From Sanderia malayensis (Eukaryota; Cnidaria; Scyphozoa; Semaeostomeae; Pelagiidae): 64,000 nucleotides of DNA. The stretch is taken from assembly GCA_013076295.1 (NCBI GenBank), contig RQOL01000466.1, positions 5,561,080-5,625,079 of the forward strand, written 5' to 3'. Made by a program: the position numbers and the translations under genes. The notes below the pieces were generated by a model that was not told the DNA's origin, ran no database searches, and was given only the letters and a program-made list of their open reading frames with translations. This document shows positions 55,085-64,000 of the stretch, piece after piece. Position 1 is the stretch's first letter, and each line of letters begins with the position of its first letter.

Positions 55085-55340
55085 ATGAAATTATAATCAA
55101 CTTACTTGGCTTGACTTTGTCTTGAACCACTCACCTGGTCGGTCGCTCACCCCGTGGCACAACCAGTACGCCACAACAACCGATGAATGAAAGGATGCAA
55201 TTAACAATCTTATTACCATCCGCAAATTTAATTTGTTTTGGAAAGTATTAAAATTATCTGCTTGCGTCAAGATTTGAGCCACCTACCCGCTCATTTGCAC
55301 ACCCCGTATCCCGTATCATACCTCTTCGCTACTGCAGCCG
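55085..55340 (-). repeat. Inverted copies of the tRNA-like unit
   Basis: Two further units on the minus strand. The block 55085-55290 is an imperfect reverse complement of 53880-54075, including AAGTAAGTTGATTATAAT at the outer edge. The pair forms a large inverted repeat with about 1 kb between the arms. Confidence 0.75.
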
Positions 55341-55776
55341 ACAATTAAAGCAATGCATTTATCAATCTTATTTTGTTCTCTAACTTTAATTTGTTTGAAG
55401 AGAATCAAAATTATTTGGAAATGTCAGCATTTGATCTACTGGCTCAGTTATCTTGTTCTCTGTTGCAATCCTACAACAACTGCGCTTTTAGAAACAACAA
55501 TGATGGATATAAAACTCGCGTCGTTATTCTCTTCTCTCCTATAAAATCAACGAGATTGTGAAGTTGTCTTTATCTTTACAAACAATCTAAAACTATTTAA
55601 TGAACTATTCTCTAAAACAGGGTAAATGAAACAAAATTGAAATTTTAAGCTTCTTCAGAGTTAGAATTGCTTTTGCTCTTCATCAGAAAATTCATTATTA
55701 GATCAGCAGCATTCTTCGTTGCCACTGGATAGTAGTGTTCTGTTGCTTGATACATCCGTGAACATGGTACGTAGGG

Positions 55777-55905
55777 CATTATCAGCGCATAATAAAAATC
55801 AGGACATAATAAGAATCAGGAAAAACATCAGGACATCATAAAAATCAGGAAAAACATCAGGACATAGTAAAAATCGGGAAAAACATCGGGACACAATAAA
55901 AATCA
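55777..55905 (+). repeat. 30-bp tandem repeat
   Basis: About four units of a 30-bp repeat near ATCAGGACATAATAAAAATC followed by AGGAAAAAC, with drift towards GGGAAAAAC at the right. Noncoding. Confidence 0.85.
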
Positions 55906-56799
55906 ATGGCTTCCCAGTGCCAACGGTCTTGGCTTATTTTGGCCAAACGAAAACATGGGAATGCATAATATTTTGAACTTATACATACCTACAAACATGG
56001 AATGGAAAAATTAAAATGCAAATGAGAACCTGCATCTCTTTTATATTTGGGTCATCAGAGAAACATTGCATGATATAACCCACCTCGGCATCATCATAAA
56101 TAAATACATCGCCATGGCATGATATGTTGCACTTACTACGTAAAATGAAGTAAAAAGCAGGTTACATAACAAAATTGAGATGCTATACAAAAAGTGACTT
56201 GAAATAAAAGATGTTCCAAATTCCATAACTTACGCTAGACCGTATCGACCCAAGAATACTGCAAATGGTATTCTTGGGTGGATAAAAAGAGCAATAAAGT
56301 TTATAAACGTTGATACTTTTGTAATCGCGGTCTAAGGATTCAGAACAAAACACAAAAGAACACACAACAAATAGTTCTTCAACTATAATTCAAAATCCAA
56401 ATCAACGTAAGATACAGCAAAGCCTTTCGCAAGCACCTTGTGTACCTATCCGAGAAACTCAATCTCTAATCTCCAGATCTTAATCTACCGCCACTCTAAC
56501 GTGTGCCTCTATTTAAGCACCGTCGGAATGCGAGGGGTCAAGGTACACTTGGTGAATGCTAATTGGCAAATATTACTAATACGAAGCTATGGCGACGTTT
56601 AGCAGACAATAATTAATTATAGAATGTAACACCTAAACACAAAGAGGAAAACTAAATTAATACGAGAAGCACGTAAAGAAAATATGATTTCTATTCTAAT
56701 TAGCTTAAAAGACATACGGTAAAACAAAACGAGGCTATACTAAAATAACTAAATCGTAAACGAGACTACAACACGACTGTAATCGTATTACACTTTTAA
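55906..56799. other. Gene-free stretch with one perfect hairpin
   Basis: No supported gene. The only notable structure is a 12-bp perfect stem (ACCCAAGAATAC, 8-base loop, complement) at 56248-56279. Confidence 0.4.
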
Positions 56800-57148
56800 A
56801 CTGCTTTACAAAAGTTTAGTGCTTTACACTGGAGAGCGTACAAAGAAGAGCAACGAAATTGGTTCGGGCCATAAAAGACCTTCCGTATGAGGAATGTTTA
56901 CGCACCCTTAATCTACTAACAATTGCATACAGGCGCTCTCGTAGAGATATGATCTTAACATTCAAAATTTTGAAAGGATATATCGACATTGATCCGAACA
57001 TATTTTTCAAGCTGAACGACAATTCTACAAGAGGGGATAGCTTAAAAATCCATAAAAAAGAGCAAACACTATATAATACGCAAAACTTTCTTTTCGCAAA
57101 GAGTCATTAATCAATGGAATAAACTTCCAGATACCATAATAAATGATG

Positions 57149-57179
<31 letters not shown>

Positions 57180-57320
57180 CATAATGATTTCAAAGCATCA
57201 TACGACAGACACATGAGGGACAACAAGTTTACAGTCAACTGATGAGAAACTTAAATAGGGCTACATAGGCTATTAAGCCTTTCCTACCCTTAAAACTTTA
57301 TATCATTATATTATTATTAT
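56800..57320 (+). mobile_element. LINE 3' end (C-terminal reverse-transcriptase region)
   Basis: A frame from about 56829 reads SVQRRATKLVRAIKDLPYEE, then LNLLTIAYRRSRRDMILTFK, typical of the C-terminus of CR1/L2/jockey-type non-LTR polyproteins. A frameshift near 57100 moves the end (RVINQWNKLP, ASYDRHMRDNKFTVN-stop at about 57243) to another frame, and an (AAT)n run at 57146-57178 interrupts it. The TTATATTATTATTATG tail near 57320 could be the LINE 3' end. A dead fragment. Confidence 0.8.
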
Positions 57321-57917
57321 GTGCTAAACAGGGGGATGTGCAAAATAGGGGGAGGGGGAAGCTATTCAATTCAACTAACTTACATGTTGGATACAATGGC
57401 GAATCATTTTGGTGTTGCTGCGATAATATTACTCTATTGACATTGAAATATTGACGATACTAGGCCAATTATATTGGTAAGGTATTAGTCAAGTCTGAAA
57501 GAAATTCTTGCCGATTTTAGCATCGGAATTTTAGGCCGTTCATTTAGACACAATTGCTCCCCCCTTTCCTTTTATCTGTTGTATTTTTCACTCATGTGCC
57601 AAAGATGGGGCTGTTAATGTGATGTTCAAAATAAGGGGAGGGTTGTTCATTCTGCCACCTTGTCTACAGTAAAGCAATAAAAGCATAAACCAAACACATA
57701 GAAACAGTTTGCAAGCAAGTAACTTCATTTCTCTGATTGGTTAATAAACCAAATCTATTTTTAGCAGTTGCGAAAGCACGCCTTTTAACCTTGCACATTC
57801 TCTTTAAGAAACTGCTAAAATAATATAATATGCAAAGTAGCCACCAGTCAATTTAACAAGAACGTGCTAAATCCAGCTACAAATTGGCACCCCAGAAAGG
57901 AAAAACTGCCTTCATGA
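57321..57917. other. Gene-free spacer
   Basis: No coding or RNA feature is supported. Scattered G-rich GGGGGAGGGGGAAG and CTCCCCCCTT patches may be MITE debris. Confidence 0.35.
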
Positions 57918-59744
57918 GGCTATTACTAAAAGTGGGAACGGGGAACGGTCGGGGAACGACCGGGGAACGGAATAACCTGGGAACGACCGGGGAACGGTCG
58001 GGGAACCGTCGGGGAACGGTCGGGGAACGGAAGTATGAAACCGTTTGAAATTTACAAGTTTTTACACGTTTATGAAACGTTACGAAACGTTTACCTATCA
58101 TAACTGTAAATAAAATCTACAGTCTTAATAGGTAAACAAGGTAAACTTTATAGTTTTAATATGTAAACAACGAAAGACCAGATGCATTTTGTGAATGTGA
58201 ATATCGCCCGCTTTGATGACTTCCGATTCGCTGTTTGTATCATCACTCCGTCCAATGCGAGCTGTCAACGATGTCTGTTCAACACCAATAATTTAGTGGT
58301 CAGGGGGTAGACTGTAATTCAGAATTAATGACTCGCCTAACCAATAACATTGAATGAGAAAATATACTATGCCCCATGAAACAAACTCGAAGAATGTAGA
58401 AAGGATGCGCCATCTTATCTTTTCTGGGCCATCTTATAATATGTAGAATTAGAAAAATGTGATTGAGTATGATGTAAGATATATAGAATTAGAATATAGG
58501 ATTTTTGAAGAATACAACAACATCATCAGGCGGACCGGACGTTGGGTTTTTAATCTCATATTTCCACTTTTTGGCCTTTGTCATCGGTGTCAGAAGTCTT
58601 TGTTTTTTCGTCTTTTGTTCTGCCTCTCAGGAGCTTTGCTCGACAGGTTTTACGCGTACTGCACTCTTTGAATCTAACTAAACGTGCTGCGGTGAGAAAC
58701 CCCCTGGCGAACACATTTCGAAATGACATAGTTATTCTATGAAAGATCTAATCGTGCCCCGCCAATAATTTTGTCATATTCAAAGGCAGGAATTGAGAAA
58801 CAATTACACCCTGTTCCGATTCAAACCATTCCCAAAATGCTCCAATAAAGACAGCCGAAAGCGCTTACATGACGTTGACATTGTTGTGCCAAAGTTATTA
58901 TGTCAAGGATCGAGTTTCTCCCCGTCATTGTTAATTGCTGTTGTCTATTATCACCAACGGACAATCACGTGATATGATATTTCATATGTTTTGTAACACG
59001 TTATTTCCTTCCACTCATTTACAATCCTTGTGATATGTAGAGTTAGAACGTGTTCTCATCTAATCTTCATCATGTCCGTCATTAAAAGCTATATCATATT
59101 TTCGTTTATTATACTGTTCTGTTCTGTTAACATTTTCTTATGTAATAAATCTCAATAAATTTTCAAAAATCTTATATTCTAATTCTATATATCTTACATG
59201 ATACTCAATCACATTTTTTAATTCTACATTTCTTATATATTGAATTCTGTATATTCTCTGTTTTATGTGTATTTCTTGTTATTTCATTCTTCGAGTTTGT
59301 TTCATGGGGCATAGTATATTTTTTCATTATATGTTATTGGTTACACGAGTCATTAATTCTGAATTACAGTCTACCCCCTGACCACTAAATTATTGGTTTT
59401 GAACTGACATCGTTGACAGCTCGCATTGGACGGAGTGATGATACAAACAGCGAATCGGAAGTCATCAAAGCGGGCGATATTCACATTCACAAAATGCATC
59501 TGGTCTTTCGTTGTTTACATATTAAAACTATAAAGTTTACCTTGTTTACCTGTTAAGACTGTAGATTTTATTTACAGTTATGATAGGTAAACGTTTCGTA
59601 ACGTTTTATAAACGTGTAAAAACTTGTAAATTTCAAACGGTTTCATACTTCCGTTCCCCGACGGTTCCCCGACCGTTCCCCGGTCGTTCCCAGGTATTCC
59701 GTTCCCCGGTCGTTCCCCGACCGTTCCCGCTTTTAGTAATAGCC
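57918..59744. mobile_element. 1.8-kb long-inverted-repeat element, Mutator-like (nonautonomous)
   Basis: The left arm (57918 to about 58507) and right arm (about 59164 to 59744) are inverted copies of about 580 to 590 bp, with highest identity towards the tips. Tips read GGCTATTACTAAAAGYGGGA. Just inside are about nine tandem GGGGAACGGTC / GGGGAACGACC units on each arm. The flanks carry a 9-bp duplication with one mismatch, CCTTCATGA / CCTGCATGA (57909-57917, 59745-59753). Long arms plus a 9-bp duplication suit Mutator-like or foldback elements. The 650-bp centre has no transposase frame. Confidence 0.8.
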
Positions 59745-59947
59745 CCTGCATGATAACTAGAAGCTGTGGCAGGCGTGTGTAGCTTTGAAGTTTGTTTCCT
59801 TTACTCATTTTTCTTGCGTGAATTGTTCACACTTATATGTGCAGCTTACGTAGCATCATCTAGTTCGAATATGTATTCGGTTTTAGGCCAGTTGAGACAG
59901 TCAATTTTAGTTACAATAGCATGCAGTTTTAAATCTCTTGCGCTAAA

Positions 59948-60438
59948 ATGTCGAAAAAGAAGCAGTCTACACTTTTTAATTCGAATTTTACAAGAAAGGT
60001 TTTACATCGTGGTGAAATGACTTCAGTGGCGGAACAGGCATTTGTCGAGGAATCAGAAACTAGAGCGAAATGTCAGTTTTGTGAGAAGAAGTTTAAAACT
60101 AGTGGTGGACTTGCTGGGCATCTACATTGGTGCCAGAAGAAGGAAAGCAGTTTGAAACAACTTGTAGCTTCAACAAGCAGTACAATGCCATTAGAGATCC
60201 ATACTTTGGGGGTAGGCAGACGACGATGATCCAGATTGATTTAGATGCATTGGACAACGAGACGCCATCCGAGAAATCTCAACCTAAAACAGGGCGTAGG
60301 GGCTCAAAGTTAATAACACGCAGTAACTGCAATAACACGATTTGTAAAAATTTACAAGCTAAAGTTAAGAAGAGTTCAAAGAAGGAAAAAAGCTGCGAAG
60401 TCAGATTACACCCAAAAAATGATGAAATGGCACAGTGA
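59948..60438 (+). pseudogene. Zinc-finger ORF of transposon or transposon-derived gene, frame broken
   Basis: A 93-codon frame from 59948 starts MSKKKQSTLF and has one BED/C2H2-like finger (CQFCEKKFKTSGGLAGHLHW then C). A second frame (60127-60438), +1 relative to it, continues with acidic then Lys/Arg-rich sequence (RRGSKLITRSN, KKSSKKEKSCE). Such an N-terminus is typical of transposase-type or domesticated zinc-finger proteins. The frame change near 60200 implies a frameshift or missed intron. Confidence 0.45.
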
Positions 60439-61035
60439 GTTAAGGGAACGTCTGGTCAAAACAGGCAAATCCAAACCCTAGTACGATTTGAAATGGGGCA
60501 GATTTAAACCAAACAGGCGTTTCAATGTGGACCAGGCCATTTGCAGTAGACAGGTCAACAACGTTCAATCTAGAAAACAATCATGTGCAATCGATATGTA
60601 CATAACACACGCTTGTTATACAAAATAGCTTGCTTCCATCTGGTTATACGCCCGTTCATGTCCTTCCTGTGTATTGAGCCCACAACAGCCATCACAACTG
60701 TTGGTTCCCCATAAAACTGGCCGAGAGTGCCTGTTTTGTTTATTACATGCGATTATGTTAACAGTTGCAGGCTGATGTAGAAGCTACTATAGTGACAATG
60801 CAAAATTGCATGATGAAATCGATAGAGATACAAGTGAGACATGCCAGGTAAATGACATTATATATGGGTTATGTTACTGCCATAATGCGGGCTTTATATA
60901 AGAAATTAACCCTATCAAATTAAATATGTTTTGCAGAAGAAGGAAGAGTGTTCCAAGTTCGAGGAGTACTTTTACTCCTGTGAGAATACAAAGAAGATCT
61001 GCAATGTAGAGAAGCCCCATCTATAACGCCCAACC
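60439..61035. other. Gene-free spacer
   Basis: I see no supported exon or repeat end here. Confidence 0.3.
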
Positions 61036-62172
61036 TGACCCCATCATATGGAGTCAGGTAGTGGACAACATGGCGCTGTGTGCTTTGTGGCGGCAGTCTT
61101 CAATTAGTCGAGGTGATCCTTTGCTGTTCATTGTGTACCTTAATGACTTTGAGGGGTGCTTACATTTCTCAAACGCTAGCATGTATGCAGATGATACGCA
61201 TACAACGATTGCTTCGGGAAACGTAGAGGAGCTTATAAGAATGACAAAAGAAGAACTCCTGAGTATAAGTGATTGACTTCGAATAAACAAGCTTAGTCCT
61301 AATCTATCCAAGACTGAATACATGTTGATAGGGCACCCACGTAGGCTCAACGAATTAGAAGTCTTCCCACCGCTAGAGCTAAATAAATGTGAAATAAAGC
61401 GTGTGATGAAAACTAAATCTCTCGGAATGATTGTAGATGATGGTCTCCGCTGGAATGACCAGTATAAAGCACTTTTAGGCAAACTAGCAGGTCTCTAAAG
61501 AAGCTCAAGAATATTCTCCCTCAATCAAAACTATGTGATGTCTATCGCGCTCTTTTTGAAAGCCATTTGAGATATGGCGATGTCATATGGGGGAGCCTTT
61601 CTGCTACCCAGATAGGCTCCCTACAACGTATGCAAAAGAGGGCCATAGACATCATTGAAAGAGCAAGAATAAGAGACAACTGGCATAATAATCTTTTGAA
61701 TATCGGGAATTTAATTCAGCTTGATCGTTCTGTGATGGTTTACAAAATCTTGAATAAAGCTTGCCCCGAAAGCCTATGGGATACTTTTGAGCCAAAATGC
61801 AATCTATCAAACTATGAAACAAGGATAACAAGGATTAGTAGAGATCTTCATATACCAAAAATAAATCTAGAAAACACAAAGAAAGGCTTTCAGTACTCTA
61901 GCATCAAAAATTGGAATAGTATTCCGGTTGAGATCAGAGAGCTGTCATCGCTACCCGTGTTTAAAAACATTAAAAAGACATTTACTGAGCAATGATAACT
62001 CACAATGACCAAAACGACTCCCTGGAAGAACAGTATCGCTTTATTTCACATATGCAATATCCTTATTTTATTTTATTTAACGACTTAAGCAATCAATTAT
62101 GTTATTAGATATCATGTATCTTAGATTTAAAACTGAGGGGATATCGTTATAATGAATTTAATAAAAAAAAAG
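61036..62172 (+). mobile_element. 5'-truncated LINE with broken reverse transcriptase
   Basis: Translated pieces show the RT region GDPLLFIVYLNDFEGCL and the catalytic-box ASMYADDT, then SISD-stop-LRINKLSPNLSKTE (a TGA at about 61274 where Trp is expected), a frameshift near 61495 and a long clean frame 61567-61995 (YGDVIWGSLSATQIGSLQRM, IKNWNSIPVEIRELSSLP). The 3' end is a poly-A-like AATAAAAAAAAA near 62160. A non-LTR element of the CR1/jockey kind, inactive. It differs from the LINE end at 56800. Confidence 0.85.
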
Positions 62173-62285
62173 CGTTTGAAATTTTTCGAGGTGAGCGTGG
62201 AGGTGTATCTGTCAACTTAGTGTTTATACCCATTTCACAGGATGGATATACCGTTGCCTATACCTGAAAGAGCAAGTCAGTTCAA

Positions 62286-62842
62286 GTGCTGTGTTGTATA
62301 TACGGCCATCCCCGAAATAAATCCAGTCTAATTCAGGAGCTAATCTACAATGAGGTAATTAGATCAAGAAAAGATCTGATAGAAGAAATCAAAGAAGGTC
62401 TTGAAACTCTGGGATTTTTCAAAGCCATTGAATCATATCCTGAAAGGTTCAAAGAGTTATTCATAGCGAGAAATGAGCGCTTTGAATCAAAAGACTTGCA
62501 AGATTTGCTTGAGTATGATGCGGTGAAAGATTTTGCAGAGGAGCAAGCCCGTGACTGGTTTTCGAGCCTTGTTGCCGACTCTGATGACCCATTACAGAAT
62601 GATGATCCAGCTTACAATATAGCAGAGGCTCTATTGTCATTTACAACAAGTTGGTAAACACTGCCGATGGTAAACTCAAAACCGACGATGAGAGTTAAAT
62701 TTCTCCCAGATGATGACAGCCATGAGCTTCCAACCTCCTCTGCATGCCTAAAAATAATACGGATTCCGACTGTGCATTCAACACACACAAGGTAAACTCA
62801 GAGATGCTATGATGATAACATTAAAGTTTGGAAGGAAAGGCT
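62286..62842 (+). pseudogene. HECT-type E3 ligase C-terminal fragment (G2E3-like), frame broken
   Basis: The frame 62286-62657 encodes an acidic helical stretch (EEIKEGLETLGFFKAIESYP, ERFKELFIARNERFESKDLQ) like that found between the lobes of G2E3-type HECT proteins common in invertebrate genomes. After a frame change, 62685-62790 reads MRVKFLPDDDSHELPTSSAC, then LKIIRIPTVHSTHTR, the hallmark of a HECT C-lobe with its catalytic Cys position (SAC). Another +1 shift at 62791 is needed for the final KLRDAMMITLKFGRKGFPNP-stop (62842). It lies among transposons and is likely a dead or mobile-element-carried copy. Confidence 0.6.
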
Positions 62843-63066
62843 TTCCCAACCCATGAGGCCACCAACTCGGGAAAAGTCAGAGGCATACACAATTTCGACT
62901 TTATAACTATCAGGTTTTTTTAAATACTACATATAATTTTCTAGGTATATATATCCTAGGTATATTTCCTTGGTATTCCTAGGTAGCTATATGTATAGCA
63001 TAATGTGATGAATTATACTTTAAAAATAATTCATTTTGCTTTTAATTTGCTTGTGATACTGTGATA

Positions 63067-63554
63067 CTAAGTGTATATTGTGTTTTTGAGGTGTTCTCTG
63101 ACATATAAGTATGTATTAATTTCATCACTATCATTACCAACATGATCAAGCCGCAGTTGGTCAATGTTTAGACTCTCTAGGGCATTTCTGGATATGCTCG
63201 TGATTTTTGGAATACAGATTGCTTCATCGGTAACCGGTCCATCGAATCTCTCTGATGGCAAAGATCCATCCCAATCTACACCATGTGATGTATATGTTTC
63301 AATAACATCATCTCCAGGGGTGTAGTTGTGCGTGCCTTCAACCCAAAGCTGTACAGGCGTCTTATTGATTCAGTACGAACAGGGTGGTTATGATATCCTT
63401 CCAAGAAAGTTTCCATATGCGTGTTGATTCTGGGCAGGTACACGTATTCAAGACGAAACAAGTCAACTTCATCATTGACATCTAAATGTCCGTTATCTTC
63501 TAAGTAATGAAAGAAATAAACAGCCATGGAACAAATCTCGCCAAAACCTCTCAA
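63067..63554 (-). pseudogene. Integrase-core-like transposon fragment
   Basis: Minus-strand frame 63276-63554 reads FFHYLEDNGHLDVNDEVDLF, RLEYVYLPRINTHMETFLEG, YHNHPVRTESIRRLYSFGLK, matching the C-terminal part of a DDE integrase-core protein family often seen as repeats in fish and invertebrates. A frame change near 63300 joins it to 63067-63261 (PSERFDGPVTDEAICIPK...). The catalytic DDE region is absent, so this is a remnant. Confidence 0.6.
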
Positions 63555-64000
63555 TTTGCATGGTGCATGTCACCGATCAGATTTAGCTTTGGAGTCAGTG
63601 CAGGCAGAAGTACCTGAATTGTCCATTTGGATGACAAATGTTTTGTCATTTGTTTTATTTTTCAGAACATCGGCAAGGAGAACAAAGCTTCTACACCAAG
63701 AAAATGGAAAATGTTTAAATTTCCCAAAGCATTTCGAAGTGCGATTTGCCGAGCATACATTGAATTTGCTGAACGCAGTATTGCACAACCTTGAGGCTGC
63801 TGAAAAGGTGTTTCAGAAAATGATCTCAGGCACAGTCACTTCTGAAAGAAAAGAGCGCAGCATGGCACAAGGATTTTTAAGCAAATGGAAAGCTGGCTCA
63901 CAGCAATTCTGGCTGACAGTCTTGATGTATGATTTCTGTGCAATATTTCAACGAATTCAAAAGATTTTTCAGAGGTGCGACCTCATTTTACCAGATATAA
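63550..64000 (+). mobile_element. hAT-superfamily transposase fragment, open at window edge
   Basis: A plus-strand frame open from at least 63553 to the last base carries CHRSDLALESVQAEVPELS, then LFFRTSARRTKLLHQENGK, FPKHFEVRFAEHTLNLLNAV, EKVFQKMISGTVTSERKE. The order of the CxxHRxxLA-type motif, the FFRxSxxR block and the xVRFxEH block matches hAT transposases and ZNF862-like domesticated relatives. It continues beyond the window, so it is not known whether it is intact. Confidence 0.7.

Noticed and set aside
57877..58101. Arg/Pro-rich minus-strand open frame (RRFPDRSPVVPRLF...)
   Set aside because: It is the translation of tandem GGGGAACGGTC units in the arm of the Mutator-like element.
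61054..61482. 142-codon minus-strand frame
   Set aside because: It is the antisense shadow of the LINE reverse-transcriptase region, whose plus-strand translation shows YADD.

Overview
The window is a gene-dense, AT-rich stretch of an invertebrate animal genome. Genes have many small exons with GT/AG introns, mostly about 80 to 700 bases. The set is animal in character: white-type ABCG transporter, uridine phosphorylase, rhodopsin-class GPCR, HP1, polycystin-1-like receptor-channel, LSM12, FBXL4 and the proteasome ATPase Rpt6. Introns and intergenic DNA are full of short inverted-repeat transposons. A sponge or cnidarian would fit, but the sequence alone does not fix the phylum. Exon models were built by reading splice sites and checking phase by hand; in every intact gene described here the exon lengths sum to a multiple of three.

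Layout. 1-13056: two tandem + strand white-type ABCG half-transporter genes. The first enters the window mid-gene and has several frameshifting indels (pseudogene); the second is an intact 18-exon gene (700 aa). 13483-14127: two MITE-like elements. 14753-17938: uridine phosphorylase, with a nested repeat in its last intron. 19472-20473: single-exon class A GPCR. 21919-23700: two-exon gene for an unrecognised coiled-coil/Ser-rich protein, with a 5/10-bp satellite in its intron. 24261-25919: HP1/chromobox gene. 26656-27649: MITEs. 27957-39508: 20-exon polycystin-1-like gene (2769 aa: REJ-GPS-TM-PLAT-channel). 39977-42136: LSM12. 42490-43782 (-): unrecognised type I membrane protein, head-to-head with FBXL4 (44462-50227, +); a hAT-type MITE with a perfect 8-bp target duplication sits between their start codons. 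50644-53497 (-): PSMC5/Rpt6, convergent with FBXL4, with a consensus CRE just upstream.

53.9-64 kb holds no intact host gene that I can see. It contains tRNA-like repeats of about 157 bp in tandem plus an inverted copy, a LINE 3' end, a 1.8-kb element with arms of about 0.6 kb and a near-perfect 9-bp target duplication (Mutator-like), a zinc-finger ORF, a second LINE fragment, a HECT-like fragment, an integrase-like fragment (-) and a hAT transposase fragment that runs off the window.

The host genes look like independent housekeeping or signalling genes, not a pathway cluster. The most notable features are the transposon ecology (at least five insertions with clear 8- or 9-bp target duplications, one in a divergent promoter region), the decaying white-type duplicate, the long polycystin-1-like gene and two unrecognised proteins (coiled-coil; type I membrane).
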